64,000 bases of DNA from VRUE01 sp963788975 (GCA_963788975.1 CAWBIJ010000004.1:1240001-1304000), one strand, 5' to 3'; positions 26,302 through 35,708 are shown, numbered from the stretch's first letter. Translations and numbers: made by a program. Notes: generated by a model not told the origin, from the sequence alone.

Positions 26302-27900
26302 ATGACCACGGTGCGCGAGGCCAGCTACGACCTTTTCCGGGAGCACGGGATGACGACGATCTTCGGCAACCCGGGCTCGACCGAGCTGCCGATGCTCGCC
26401 GATTTCCCCTCTGACTTCCGCTTCGTCCTCGGCTTGCAGGAGGCGATCGTGGTCGGGATGGCCGACGGCTATGCCCAGGCCTCGGGCAAAGTCGCGATCG
26501 CCAACCTGCACACCGCGCCGGGCGTCGGCAACGCGATGGGGGCGATATTCAACGCGCAGGCAAATCACTCGCCTGTGCTGGTCACCGCTGGCCAGCAGGT
26601 GCGGGCGCAGATGACCCTGCAGGCCAACCTGACCAACCGCGACGCGATCCGCATGCCGCATCCGCTGGTCAAGTGGGCTTACGAGCCGCCCCGCGCCGAG
26701 GACGTGCCGCTCGCCCTCGCCCGTGGCATCCACATGGCCTCGCTGCCCCCGCGCGGCCCGGCCTTCGTCTCGCTGCCGATGGACGACTGGTACGCCGAGG
26801 TCGACGAGGTCGCCGCGGCCGAGGCGATCAAGCGCCGGGTCGCGAGCCGCGCCGTCGCCGACCCCGACTCGGTCCGTCGCCTCGCCGCTCACCTGGACAA
26901 GGCGAGCAGCCCGGTCCTCGTCGCCGGCCCCGACGTCGACGCCAGCGGCGGCTGGGACGCGGCGATCGGGCTCAGCGAGCGCCAGCGGCTGCCGGTCTGG
27001 GCCACCCCGGCGCCGGGCGGCGGCCGCATAGGCTTCCCCGAGAACCACCCCAACTTCCGCGGCGTGCTGCCGCCGGCGATCGGCCCCGTTGCGCAGACGC
27101 TGGAGGGCCACGACCTGATCGTCACCGTCGGCACCTCGGTCTTCCCCTACTACCCCCACATCCCCGGCCCGCTGCTGCCGGAGGGCGCGCAGCTGGTCGC
27201 GATCACCAGCGACCCCGACGAGGCCGCCCGCGCCCCGATGGGCTACGCGATAGTCGCCGACGTCGGCCTCACCCTGGCGGCGCTGCTCGAGGCGGTGCCG
27301 GAGTCCTCGCGGCCCGTCCCCGAGCCCAACCCGGGCCCGACCGAAATCCCCGCCGAGAACCCGCTCAACTCCTCAACCGTGCACACCGCCCTCGCCGAGG
27401 TCTTCCCCGAGGACGGCATCGTCGTGCTCGAGTCGCCCGCCAGCACCCTCGCCCTGCGCAACCAGATGCGCCTCTCGCGCCCCGGCAGCTACTACTTCAG
27501 CTCCGGCGGCGGGCTCGGCTTCGGCCTCCCCGCCTCGATCGGCGTCCAGCTGGCCCAGCCCGACCGCCCCGTCGTCTGCGTGCTCGGCGAGGGCTCGGCC
27601 CAGTACGCGATCGCCGCCTTCTGGACCGCGGCCGCCTACGACGTGCCCGTCACCTTCCTCGTCATGCGCAACGAGGAGTACGCGATCCTCAAGTGGTTCG
27701 CCGACGTCGAGCAGGTGCAGGGCGCGCCCGGCCTCGACCTCCCCGCGCTCGAGGTCGCTGCCGTCGCCGAGGGCTACGGCGTCGCCTCCCACCGGGTCAA
27801 GGAGCGCGACGAGGTCCGCGATGCGCTGGCCAAGGCGCTTGCCTCCTCGAAGCCGGAGCTGGTCGAAGTCCCGGTCGCCCCGGGAATGTCACTCTTCTAG
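26302..27900 (+). CDS. Benzoylformate decarboxylase-like ThDP enzyme
   Basis: A 532-residue thiamine-diphosphate enzyme. Positions that matter in Pseudomonas putida benzoylformate decarboxylase fall at the same numbers: Ser26 in GNPGSTELP, Glu47 in GLQEA and His70 in NLHTAPGVGNAMG. Further matches are AARAPMGYAIVADVG, GSYYFSSGGGLGFGLPASIG and WFADVEQVQGAPGLDLP. Two sites differ: the ThDP motif reads GEGS...RNEEY where the reference, as I remember it, has GDGS...NNGTY, and the position of His281 appears to be Tyr (VFPYY). It would decarboxylate a 2-oxo acid to an aldehyde, but the substrate may not be benzoylformate. The dehydrogenase gene follows after eight bases. The start is probably leaderless. 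Confidence 0.85.
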   Translation: MTTVREASYDLFREHGMTTIFGNPGSTELPMLADFPSDFRFVLGLQEAIVVGMADGYAQASGKVAIANLHTAPGVGNAMGAIFNAQANHSPVLVTAGQQVRAQMTLQANLTNRDAIRMPHPLVKWAYEPPRAEDVPLALARGIHMASLPPRGPAFVSLPMDDWYAEVDEVAAAEAIKRRVASRAVADPDSVRRLAAHLDKASSPVLVAGPDVDASGGWDAAIGLSERQRLPVWATPAPGGGRIGFPENHPNFRGVLPPAIGPVAQTLEGHDLIVTVGTSVFPYYPHIPGPLLPEGAQLVAITSDPDEAARAPMGYAIVADVGLTLAALLEAVPESSRPVPEPNPGPTEIPAENPLNSSTVHTALAEVFPEDGIVVLESPASTLALRNQMRLSRPGSYYFSSGGGLGFGLPASIGVQLAQPDRPVVCVLGEGSAQYAIAAFWTAAAYDVPVTFLVMRNEEYAILKWFADVEQVQGAPGLDLPALEVAAVAEGYGVASHRVKERDEVRDALAKALASSKPELVEVPVAPGMSLF

Positions 27901-27908
27901 GAAGCACG

Positions 27909-30740
27909 ATGGCACTGCTGGAGCGAAACCTCTCCTCGCTCGCTCCGCCGCCCTCCGAGCCTGCCTCGGACCGCGCCCCGGACGAGCTCGCCGGCGGCAC
28001 CCCGCAGCCGCTGCGCGGCGAGCTGGAGGCGCTGCTCGGCGCCGACCGCGTCCTCGCCCGCGCCAGCGACCTGGTCCGCTACGCCTCCGACGCCAGCCCC
28101 TACCGGCTCTTTCCCAAGGCGGTGGTGATGGCGCACGACGCCGACGACGTCGCCAAGGTGCTCGCCTACGGCCGCCGCAGCGGCGTTCCGGTCGTCTTCC
28201 GCGCCGGCGGCACCAGCCTCAACGGCCAGGGACAGACCGACGGCATCCTCGTCGACGTGCGTCGCCACTTCGGCGGCGTCGCGGTCGAGGAAGACGGGGC
28301 GCGAGCGCGGATCAAGCCGGGCACGCTGCTCGGCCACGTCAATCGAGTGCTGGCGCCCTACGGCCGCAAGCTCGGCCCCGACCCGGCCAGCACCGACATC
28401 GCCACGGTCGGCGGCGTTGTCGCCAACAACTCGGGCGGGATGCGCTGCGGAACCGTCCGCGACTCCTACTCGACGGTGCGCTCGCTGACCCTGGTCCTCG
28501 CCTCCGGGACGAAAATAGACACCGCCGAAGCCGGCGCCGCCGAGCGCTTCGCCGCCGAGGAGCCGGAGCTGGCCGCCGGCCTCGCCGCGATCCGCGACGA
28601 GATCCGCGCCGACGCCGAGCTGAGCGAGCGGATCCGGCGCAAGTTCGCGATCAAGAACACGACCGGCTACCGGCTCTGCGCCTTCCTCGACGCCGACGAG
28701 CCGCTGGAGATCTTCCGCCGCCTCGTTGTCGGCTCGGAGGGCACGCTCGCCTTCGTCGCCGAGGCGGTCTTCGAGACCGTGCCCCAGCCGCGCCACACGA
28801 CGACCGCCTGGGTCCACTTCTCCGGCATCGACGAGGCGATCGCCCCGGTCCGCGACCTGGTTGATGTTGGCGCCACCGCGGTCGAGCTGATGGTCGCCCC
28901 GGCGCTGATCACCGCCGCCTGGAACATGGTCGGCGCGCCGGAGGAGTGGAAAGAGCTCCCGCCCGAGTCGGCGGTGCTGCTGGTCGAGTTCGGCGCCCCC
29001 ACCGATCCCGAGCTCGACGCCTACGTCGCCAAGGCGAAGGAGATCTTTACCGGCCACACGACGATCCGCCCGATCGAGTTCACCCGCGAGGGCGAGGAGA
29101 TCGAGCTCGCCTGGCGGGTGCGCGAGGGCCTGCACGGGCTGATCGGCCGGGTCCGCATCCCGGGCACGGCGCTGATCGTCGAGGACGTCTGCGTGCAGCC
29201 CGAGCGGATCGCCGAGGGCGCCCGCGACCTGCAGGCGCTGCTCGGCGAGCACGGCTTCCTGGCCGGCGTCGCCGGCCACGCTTCGGCCGGCAACCTGCAC
29301 TTCATGCTGACCCCGGACTTCGCCAAGCAGGAGGACCTAGAGCGCTACGAGACCTTCATGGGCAAGCTGGTCGAGCTGATCGTCGGCAAGTACGACGGCT
29401 CGCTCAAGGCCGAGCACGGGACCGGGATCAACATGGCCCCTTATGTAGAGCGCGAGTGGGGTGAGAAGGCGACCGAGCTGATGTGGCGGGTGAAGCGGCT
29501 CGCCGATCCCGACGGCGTGCTCGCCCCCGGCGTCCTGCTCAACCGCGACCCCGACGTCCACCTGCGCAACCTGAAGACGACCCCGGCGATCGAGGAGTCG
29601 GCTACGACCTGCGTCGAGTGCGGCTTCTGCGAGCCGGTCTGCCCCAGCCGCAACCTGACCACGACGCCGCGGCAGCGGATCGTGCTGCGGCGCGAGATGG
29701 CGCGCCAGCCGGCGGGCTCGCCGGTGCTGAAGGCGCTGCTGGAGGAGTACGAGTACGACTCGATGGAGACCTGCGCCGCCGATGGCTCCTGCCAGCTCGC
29801 CTGCCCGGTCGGGATCGACACCGGCAAGCTGGTCAAGGAACTGCGCACCGAGCGCCACACCGAGCGCGCCGAAGCGATGGCACTGCGCGCGGCGAAGCGC
29901 TGGGGCCGGGTGGAGAAGGCCTCGCGCGCGGGGCTGCGCGCCGGCGGACCGCTGGCCCGGCGGACCAGGCGCGGCCGGGGTCTGCCGGGACCGGCCTCCG
30001 CGAAGCTGCCGGCGACCTCGCGCGAGGGCGCGTCGGCGGTCTACGTCACCTCCTGCACCAACCGGATCTTCGCCGGCTCGCCTGCCGAGGCCCTGGTCGA
30101 GGTCTCGCGCCGGGCCGGGTTGCCGCTCTGGATCCCGGCCGAGATCGCCGGCAGCTGCTGCGGGCTGCCCTTCGGCTCCAAAGGCTTCGCGGAGGCGCAC
30201 CGCCACAAGGCGAACGAGATGGTCGAGCGGCTCTGGGCCTGGAGCGAGGAGGGGGCGCTGCCGGTCGTGATCGACGCCGCCTCCTGCACCCAGGCGATCG
30301 CCGAGCCGGGCGAGGGTGTGCTGAGCGAGGAGAACGCGGAGCGGCTCGCCAAGCTGCAGGTCCTCGACTTGGTCGCCTGGGCGCACGACCGCCTACTGCC
30401 GCACCTCACGATCGCCGAGAAGGTCGGCTCTGCCACCGTCCACCCGACCTGCGCCACTCGCCACATGGGCCTCGCCGGCCGCCTGCGCAGGCTGGCCGGC
30501 GCCCTCGCCGACGACGTCTACGTCGCCCCCTCCGCGACCTGCTGCGGCTTCGCCGGCGACCGCGGCATCTCCCACCCGGAGCTGACCGCCGCCGCGACCC
30601 GCCCCCAGGCGGAAGAGCTGGCCGGCCGCGACTTCGACGCCCGCCTCTCCAGCAACCGCACCTGCGAGATCGGCCTCACCCGCGCCACCGGCGAGCCCTA
30701 CGAGTCCTTCGCCTTTCTGCTCGAGCGACTGACGCGTTAA
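27909..30740 (+). CDS. FAD/Fe-S D-2-hydroxyacid dehydrogenase (Dld/GlcD-GlcF fusion type)
   Basis: A 943-residue protein. Residues about 30-560 form an FAD-binding-4 and FAD-oxidase C part, with RAGGTSLNGQGQTDGILVDV, GPDPASTDIATVGGVVANN, GSEGTLAFVAE and KAEHGTGINMAP. Next come two 4Fe-4S sites, CVECGFCEPVCPSR and CAADGSCQLACPVG. Two CCG-type domains follow (SCCGLPFGSKGF and TCCGFAGDRGIS). This is the glycolate oxidase/D-lactate dehydrogenase build with both subunits in one chain; it should pass electrons from a D-2-hydroxy acid to the quinone pool. Coupling to the decarboxylase before it suggests a hydroxy acid to oxo acid to aldehyde path. Its stop shares TTAA with the convergent gene. Confidence 0.85.
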   Translation: MALLERNLSSLAPPPSEPASDRAPDELAGGTPQPLRGELEALLGADRVLARASDLVRYASDASPYRLFPKAVVMAHDADDVAKVLAYGRRSGVPVVFRAGGTSLNGQGQTDGILVDVRRHFGGVAVEEDGARARIKPGTLLGHVNRVLAPYGRKLGPDPASTDIATVGGVVANNSGGMRCGTVRDSYSTVRSLTLVLASGTKIDTAEAGAAERFAAEEPELAAGLAAIRDEIRADAELSERIRRKFAIKNTTGYRLCAFLDADEPLEIFRRLVVGSEGTLAFVAEAVFETVPQPRHTTTAWVHFSGIDEAIAPVRDLVDVGATAVELMVAPALITAAWNMVGAPEEWKELPPESAVLLVEFGAPTDPELDAYVAKAKEIFTGHTTIRPIEFTREGEEIELAWRVREGLHGLIGRVRIPGTALIVEDVCVQPERIAEGARDLQALLGEHGFLAGVAGHASAGNLHFMLTPDFAKQEDLERYETFMGKLVELIVGKYDGSLKAEHGTGINMAPYVEREWGEKATELMWRVKRLADPDGVLAPGVLLNRDPDVHLRNLKTTPAIEESATTCVECGFCEPVCPSRNLTTTPRQRIVLRREMARQPAGSPVLKALLEEYEYDSMETCAADGSCQLACPVGIDTGKLVKELRTERHTERAEAMALRAAKRWGRVEKASRAGLRAGGPLARRTRRGRGLPGPASAKLPATSREGASAVYVTSCTNRIFAGSPAEALVEVSRRAGLPLWIPAEIAGSCCGLPFGSKGFAEAHRHKANEMVERLWAWSEEGALPVVIDAASCTQAIAEPGEGVLSEENAERLAKLQVLDLVAWAHDRLLPHLTIAEKVGSATVHPTCATRHMGLAGRLRRLAGALADDVYVAPSATCCGFAGDRGISHPELTAAATRPQAEELAGRDFDARLSSNRTCEIGLTRATGEPYESFAFLLERLTR

Positions 30741-31225
30741 GGGTCGTTGCGCTTTCGCCGCAGGGCCTCACGGGTGGCGTAGAGCGACGGGAGGGCGGCG
30801 GTGTCCTTCGGTCGCCCCAGCTCCTCCTTCGAGGCGATCAGCTGGTCGAGGGTAAGCACGCGGATCGCGATCTCACCGAGCGACAGCTCGATCGTCGCCA
30901 CATCCTCAAATCCCCCAATGGCGGCAGCGCTCGGCACGACGTCAATCGGGCCAGCCTCCGTGTCGAAACGCTGAGCTTCCCAGCCGAGGAAGTCGGCGAC
31001 TTCCAATTCCGTCTCGACTTCATCGCGTGGCCGCCGGGCGCCCAACGCGTTGAGTGCGGCCGCGAGGCGCTCGGCATTGCCGAGGTCGCGCCGGGGCATG
31101 ACGTCGAGGTCGAGCGTCACCGTCGGGTTGCCCTGCAGCCAGGCCGCGATTCCCCCGATCACGTAGAACTCGACCTCGTGGTCGACGAGGGTACGAAGGA
31201 GCCTCGCGGGGTCGAGATCGGTCAC
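30737..31225 (-). CDS. Nucleotidyltransferase of an XRE-paired module
   Basis: A 162-residue protein of the nucleotidyltransferase superfamily. VEFYVIGGIAAWLQGNPTVT and DLDVMPRRD supply the GG and DXD motifs (residues 18-47). The end has VLTLDQLIASKEELGRPKD, common in antitoxin-like nucleotidyltransferases (AbiEii/MNT type). It starts from GTG 31225, overlapping the XRE gene stop by four bases, so both are translationally coupled. Together they look like a toxin-antitoxin or regulatory pair; which half is toxic cannot be told. Confidence 0.75.
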   Translation of the reverse strand: MTDLDPARLLRTLVDHEVEFYVIGGIAAWLQGNPTVTLDLDVMPRRDLGNAERLAAALNALGARRPRDEVETELEVADFLGWEAQRFDTEAGPIDVVPSAAAIGGFEDVATIELSLGEIAIRVLTLDQLIASKEELGRPKDTAALPSLYATREALRRKRNDP

Positions 31226-31536
31226 GACTGCCTCTGGGCGAGCCCGTGGAGTTGGGCATAGCGCTGAAGAGCGCTGAGGCGCTCCTCCGGAGAGAGTTCG
31301 AGCAGGCGTTCGGCCAGCTCTACGTCATCAGGGTCGGGGACCGTTTCGACGTCAAGCTTGACGCGCCGCCCGCACGCTGCCGCCAGCCGCTGCAGCGTCT
31401 CCCACGAGGGCGTTTTGGAGCCTCGCTCGTAGCGGACCACGGCGGGTTGCGACGTGCCGGCACGGCGGGCAAGCGCGCGCTGGGACAGTCCCGCCGAGAG
31501 GCGCATCTGTCGCAGTAGGGCACTGGGAGCCTCCAC
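31222..31536 (-). CDS. XRE-family HTH regulator paired with nucleotidyltransferase
   Basis: A 104-residue protein. Residues 5-60 are a Cro/C1-type helix-turn-helix (LRQMRLSAGLSQRALARRAG, TSQPAVVRYERGSKTPSWET). A basic strand and an acidic helical tail follow (ELAERLLELSPEERLSALQR). The start is GTG 31536 with TATCAT eight bases upstream and no ribosome site, so the transcript should be leaderless. An inverted repeat at 31547-31564 overlaps the -10, which makes autorepression very likely. Confidence 0.8.
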   Translation of the reverse strand: MEAPSALLRQMRLSAGLSQRALARRAGTSQPAVVRYERGSKTPSWETLQRLAAACGRRVKLDVETVPDPDDVELAERLLELSPEERLSALQRYAQLHGLAQRQS

Positions 31537-31544
31537 GCCTGACG

Positions 31545-31564
31545 ATGATACCTACTTAGGTATC
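31545..31564 (-). promoter_or_regulatory. Operator over the -10 of the XRE/nucleotidyltransferase operon
   Basis: An inverted repeat with seven-base arms (GATACCT and AGGTATC, four-base centre, 31547-31564) runs into the -10 hexamer TATCAT (31545-31550 on the minus strand). Protein bound to the repeat would block the promoter. Confidence 0.65.
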
Positions 31565-31585
31565 AAGAGCGTGGAGAAGTGCCGC

Positions 31586-32458
31586 TCAGCGCGAGGCGGC
31601 TGAGACTGCGGCGGCGCCCTGCTCGTCGGCTTCCGCCTCGACCTCGCGCACGACGTCGATCAGCCGCTTTTCGCTTTCGAAGCGACGGTCGAGCAGGGGG
31701 TTGAGGACGCCGCGCAGGGCGGAGACGTAGCGCCACCACTTCGGCGCGAAGATCCGCGGCGCCCGTTCCTCGATCCCGCGCACGACGGCGGCCCCGGCCT
31801 CCGCCGGCTGGATCCGCCTTTTCAGGAACTCGGGCAGGTTCTGCTGCATGCGGTCGCCGTTGGCGTCGAAGGCGTCATGGACCAGCTTGGTGTCGACCCA
31901 GCCGAAGTAGGCGACGCTGGCGCTGGCGCCCAGCGGCATCAGCTCGGCCCGCAGCGAGCGGCCCAGCGACTCGACCCCGGACTTGGCGACGGCGTAGGGG
32001 CTGTTGAGGACGCCGTTGACGAAGGCGTAGACGGAGGCGGTGACGACGACGTGCCCCTTGCGCTCGACGATCTGCGGCAGCGCGGCCCGCACCGTGCGCC
32101 AGACGCCGAGCAGGTCGACCTCGAAGACGCGCTCCCACTCCTCGACGCCGATCCCGCGCACCGTCGCCATCTTCGCCTGGGCGATGCCGGCATTGGCGAC
32201 GACTACGTCAAGGCCGCCGAAGCGCTCGACCGTCTCGGCGACCGACTGCATCACGGCGGAGTGGTCGGTTACGTCGGTGGCGAGGCCGATCGCCCGCTCG
32301 CCGATCCGCTCTGCCGCCTCACGCGCCTCGCCGGCGTTGAGGTCGACGACCGCGACCGAGCCGCCGCGCAGGTGGATCTGACGTGCCGTCTCGTAGCCGA
32401 TCCCGCGGGCGGCGCCGGTGACCAGCGCCACCTTTCCGTTCAGGTCGTAGACGGGCAT
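31586..32458 (-). CDS. Short-chain dehydrogenase/reductase
   Basis: A 290-residue NAD(P)-dependent SDR. It has the nucleotide-binding TGAARGIGYETA, the Asp in AVVDLN that favours NAD(H), the NAG motif (VVVANAGIAQ) and the active-site ASVYAF...SPYAVAKSG with YXXXK. The tail beyond residue 220 is longer than in simple SDRs (RRIQPAEAGAAVVRGIEERA, FESEKRLIDVVREVEAEAD), as in actinobacterial proteins acting on lipids or steroids; the substrate is unknown. The ATG at 32458 has TAGCCT nine bases upstream and no ribosome site. Confidence 0.85.
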   Translation of the reverse strand: MPVYDLNGKVALVTGAARGIGYETARQIHLRGGSVAVVDLNAGEAREAAERIGERAIGLATDVTDHSAVMQSVAETVERFGGLDVVVANAGIAQAKMATVRGIGVEEWERVFEVDLLGVWRTVRAALPQIVERKGHVVVTASVYAFVNGVLNSPYAVAKSGVESLGRSLRAELMPLGASASVAYFGWVDTKLVHDAFDANGDRMQQNLPEFLKRRIQPAEAGAAVVRGIEERAPRIFAPKWWRYVSALRGVLNPLLDRRFESEKRLIDVVREVEAEADEQGAAAVSAASR

Positions 32459-32467
32459 GGGGTGAGG

Positions 32468-32487
32468 AGGCTACCCGCTCCTAGAAT
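32468..32487. promoter_or_regulatory. Divergent leaderless promoters (SDR / ileS)
   Basis: TAGCCT on the minus strand (32468-32473) serves the SDR gene and TAGAAT on the plus strand (32482-32487) serves ileS, each nine bases from its ATG. The 38-base gap has no ribosome site on either side. Confidence 0.55.
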
Positions 32488-32496
32488 CACCTGCTC

Positions 32497-35400
32497 ATGC
32501 CGGGCTTCAGGCCAGTAGACCCACGCCAGTCCTTCCCCGAGCTCGAGGAGCGGGTGCTCGAGCGCTGGCGCGAGCACGACGTCTTCGCCCGCTCGCTCGC
32601 CCAGCGCGAGGGCGCCGAGGTCTGGAGTTTCTACGAGGGGCCGCCGACCGCCAACGGCCGTCCCGGCTCCCACCACGTCCACGCCCGCGTCTTCAAGGAC
32701 GTCTACCCGCGCTACCGCTCGATGTGCGGCTACCGGGTGCCGCGCAAGGCGGGCTGGGACTGCCACGGCCTGCCGGTCGAGCTCGAGGTCGAGAAGCAGC
32801 TCGGGATCTCCTCCAAGCAGGAGATCGAGGAGTACGGGATCGACGAGTTCAACGCGCGCTGCCGCGAGTCGGTCTTCGAGTACGTCGAGGAGTGGAACCG
32901 GCTGACTGAGCGGATCGGCTTCTGGGTCGACCTCGACGACCCCTACGTGACGCTCGAGGACGACTACATCGAGTCGGTCTGGTGGTCGCTGCGAAAGCTC
33001 TGGGACGACGGCCGCCTCTACGAGGGCCACAAGGTCGTCCCCTACTGCCCCCGCTGCGGCACCGCGCTCTCCTCGCACGAGGTGGCGATGGGCTACGAGG
33101 ACGTCGAGGACCCCTCTATATACGTGCGCTTCCCGCTGCTCGACGCAGACGAGTCGCTGCTGGTCTGGACGACGACGCCGTGGACGCTGCCCGGCAACGT
33201 CGCCGTCGCCGTCGCGCCCGAGGTCACTTATGTGAGGGCCAGGGTGGAGGGGGAGACACTGATCCTGGCCGAGCCACTGGTGGAGAGGGTCCTCGGCGAG
33301 GGAGTGGAGATCGTCGGGCGATTCCCCGGCTCCGACCTGGTCGGCCGCGAGTACAGGGCCCCGGTGTTCGAGCTCTCCGACGGTGGGCCGGCAAATGCCT
33401 TCCGTGTGCTCGCCGGCGACTTCGTCACCACCGAGGACGGCACCGGCCTCGTCCACATCGCTCCGGCCTTCGGCGAGGACGACTACGCGGTGGCGGCGGA
33501 GAACGGGATCTTCGACCCGACCGACCACGCCAGCCTCTACAACCCGATCAGGCCCGACGGGACCTTCGACGACCGGGTCAAGGGCTTCGAGGGTCGCTTC
33601 GTCAAGGACCCCGAGGTGACCGCGGCGCTGATCGACGACCTGCGCAGCCGCCGCCTGCTCTTCCGCGAGCAGGTCTACGAGCACGCCTACCCGCACTGCT
33701 GGCGCTGCGGCACGCCGCTCCTCTACTACGCCAAGTCGAGCTGGTACGTGAAGACTTCCGAGGCACGCGACCAGCTGCTCGCCAACAACGAGACGATCGG
33801 CTGGCACCCCGAGCACATCAAGCACGGGCGCTTCGGCAAGTGGTTGGAGAACAACGTCGACTGGGCGCTCTCCCGCGACCGCTACTGGGGAACGCCGCTG
33901 CCGGTCTGGGAGTGCGCCGGCGAGGACTGCGACGGCCGCTTCTGCGCCGGCTCGGTCGCCGAGCTGCGCGAGCGCGCCCGCGGCGTTGTGCCGGACGACC
34001 TGCACCGCCCCTACATCGACGAGGTGACGCTCGACTGCGAGCGGTGCGGCGGCGAGATGCGCCGGGTCGAGTCAGTGATCGACACCTGGTACGACAGCGG
34101 CGCGATGCCCTTCGCCCAGTTCCACTACCCGTTCGAGAACGAGGAGGAGTTCAAGGAGCGCTTCCCGGCCGACTTCATCTGTGAGGGGATCGACCAGACC
34201 CGCGGCTGGTTCTACACCCTGCTCGCCGAGTCGACCCTGCTCTTCGGCGAGTCGAGCTACCGCAACTGCGTCTGCCTCGGTCTGATCCTCGACCCCGAGG
34301 GTCAGAAGATGTCGAAGAGCAAGGGCAACGTGGTCGAGCCCTGGGACGTGATCTCCGCCCACGGCGCCGACGCCTTCCGCTGGTACTACCTGACCTCGCA
34401 GCAGCCCTGGGCGGGGTCCCGCTTCTCGGTCGACACGGTGGGCGAATCGGTGCGCCAGTTCCTGCTCACCCTCTGGAACACCTACTCCTTCTGGGTCCTC
34501 TACGCGAACGCCGAGGACCTGGGGCCGGGCGACTTCGCCGGGGCGCCTCAACCCACCAACGACCTCGATCGCTGGGCGCTCTCACACCTGCAGGCCACCG
34601 TCGAGACCGTGCGCGAGCGCATGGACGACTTCGACTGCACCACCGCCGGCCGGGCGATCGCCGATTACGTCGAGCAGCTCTCCAACTGGTACGTGCGCCT
34701 CTCGCGCCGCCGCTTCTGGGAGGGCGACCGCGCCGCCTTCGCGACGCTGCGCCACTGCCTGCTCGAGGTGGCGGCGATGCTGGCGCCGTTCACCCCCTTC
34801 CTCGCCGAGGAGATCCACCTCAACCTGGCCGGGGGGGAGGGCGAGGCGCTGGGCGAGCAGCCGGACTCGGTCCACCTGCGCGACTTCCCCGAGTCCGACC
34901 CGGCGCTCGCCGACCCCGAGCTGGAGGCGGCGATGGAGGCGGTGCGGCTCACGGTCGAGCTCGGCCGTGCCGCCCGCGCCCAGGCGAAGGTGAAGGTGCG
35001 CCAGCCGCTGCGCCGCGCCGTGATCGTCGCCAGCGAGGCCGAGCGCGAAGCGATCTCCGCCCGCGCCGAGCTGGTCACCGCCGAGCTCAACGTCAAGGAG
35101 CTCGACTTCGTCAGCGACGAGTCCGAGCTGGTCAGCTACGAGGTCAAGCCCAACTACCGCTCGCTCGGCCCCCGCTTCGGCAAGCGGATGCCCCAGGTCG
35201 CGGCGGCGGTCGAGGCCCTCGACCCGGCCCACGTCGCGACGGTGATGGGCGACGGCGGCGAGATCGGGATCAACGTCGACGGCGACGAGCACGTCCTCGG
35301 CGCCGACGAGCTGACCTTGGCCCTGCAGCCGCTGGAGGGCTACGAGGTCGAGGCCGAGGCAGGACACGCCGTCGCCCTCCAGCTCGAGCTCGACGACGAG

Positions 35401-35652
35401 CTGCGCCAGGAGGGCCTCGCCCGCGAGATCGTCCACGCCGTCCAGAACGCCCGCAAAGAGGCCGGCCTTGACATCTCCGACCGGATCGAGCTCACCCTCG
35501 GCGGCGACGAGGAGCTGCTCGCCGCCGCCCGCGCCCACGAGCCCTACCTGACCGGCGAGGTCCTCGCCACCTCGGTCGCCTACGACAACCCAGAGGGCGC
35601 GCCGGTCAGGGTCGCCGCCCGCGACCTCCAGATCGCTGTTACCCGAGCCTAG
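32497..35652 (+). CDS. ileS: Isoleucyl-tRNA synthetase, type 2
   Basis: A 1051-residue class I aminoacyl-tRNA synthetase. The HIGH-type motif is GPPTANGRPGSHH (near residue 50) and the KMSKS loop is GQKMSKSKGN (near residue 605). Between them is the editing domain (WTTTPWTLPGNVAV, GTGLVHIAPAFGEDD). Cys pairs YCPRCGTAL and CWRCGTPL are candidate zinc sites. The C-terminal extension after residue 850 marks the archaeal/eukaryotic-like type 2 enzyme used by many actinobacteria and naturally less sensitive to mupirocin. The transcript is predicted leaderless. The last codons and the following terminator were copied in the tandem duplication downstream. Confidence 0.95.
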   Translation: MPGFRPVDPRQSFPELEERVLERWREHDVFARSLAQREGAEVWSFYEGPPTANGRPGSHHVHARVFKDVYPRYRSMCGYRVPRKAGWDCHGLPVELEVEKQLGISSKQEIEEYGIDEFNARCRESVFEYVEEWNRLTERIGFWVDLDDPYVTLEDDYIESVWWSLRKLWDDGRLYEGHKVVPYCPRCGTALSSHEVAMGYEDVEDPSIYVRFPLLDADESLLVWTTTPWTLPGNVAVAVAPEVTYVRARVEGETLILAEPLVERVLGEGVEIVGRFPGSDLVGREYRAPVFELSDGGPANAFRVLAGDFVTTEDGTGLVHIAPAFGEDDYAVAAENGIFDPTDHASLYNPIRPDGTFDDRVKGFEGRFVKDPEVTAALIDDLRSRRLLFREQVYEHAYPHCWRCGTPLLYYAKSSWYVKTSEARDQLLANNETIGWHPEHIKHGRFGKWLENNVDWALSRDRYWGTPLPVWECAGEDCDGRFCAGSVAELRERARGVVPDDLHRPYIDEVTLDCERCGGEMRRVESVIDTWYDSGAMPFAQFHYPFENEEEFKERFPADFICEGIDQTRGWFYTLLAESTLLFGESSYRNCVCLGLILDPEGQKMSKSKGNVVEPWDVISAHGADAFRWYYLTSQQPWAGSRFSVDTVGESVRQFLLTLWNTYSFWVLYANAEDLGPGDFAGAPQPTNDLDRWALSHLQATVETVRERMDDFDCTTAGRAIADYVEQLSNWYVRLSRRRFWEGDRAAFATLRHCLLEVAAMLAPFTPFLAEEIHLNLAGGEGEALGEQPDSVHLRDFPESDPALADPELEAAMEAVRLTVELGRAARAQAKVKVRQPLRRAVIVASEAEREAISARAELVTAELNVKELDFVSDESELVSYEVKPNYRSLGPRFGKRMPQVAAAVEALDPAHVATVMGDGGEIGINVDGDEHVLGADELTLALQPLEGYEVEAEAGHAVALQLELDDELRQEGLAREIVHAVQNARKEAGLDISDRIELTLGGDEELLAAARAHEPYLTGEVLATSVAYDNPEGAPVRVAARDLQIAVTRA

Positions 35653-35654
35653 GT

Positions 35655-35691
35655 CCCTCCCTCAGGAGCCTCGAAGTCTCCTGAGGGAGGG
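35655..35691. terminator. Hairpin terminator after ileS
   Basis: Fourteen-base perfect arms (35655-35668, 35678-35691) around a nine-base loop lie between convergent ileS and protease genes. No long T run is present. An identical copy is at 39312-39348. Confidence 0.75.
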
Positions 35692-35708
35692 CAATGGTGC
35701 AGCTCGCC

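Noticed and set aside
32440..34005. Long open frame on the minus strand inside ileS
   Set aside because: Shadow frame of ileS; low-complexity Val/Gly/Arg/Asp sequence without domain.
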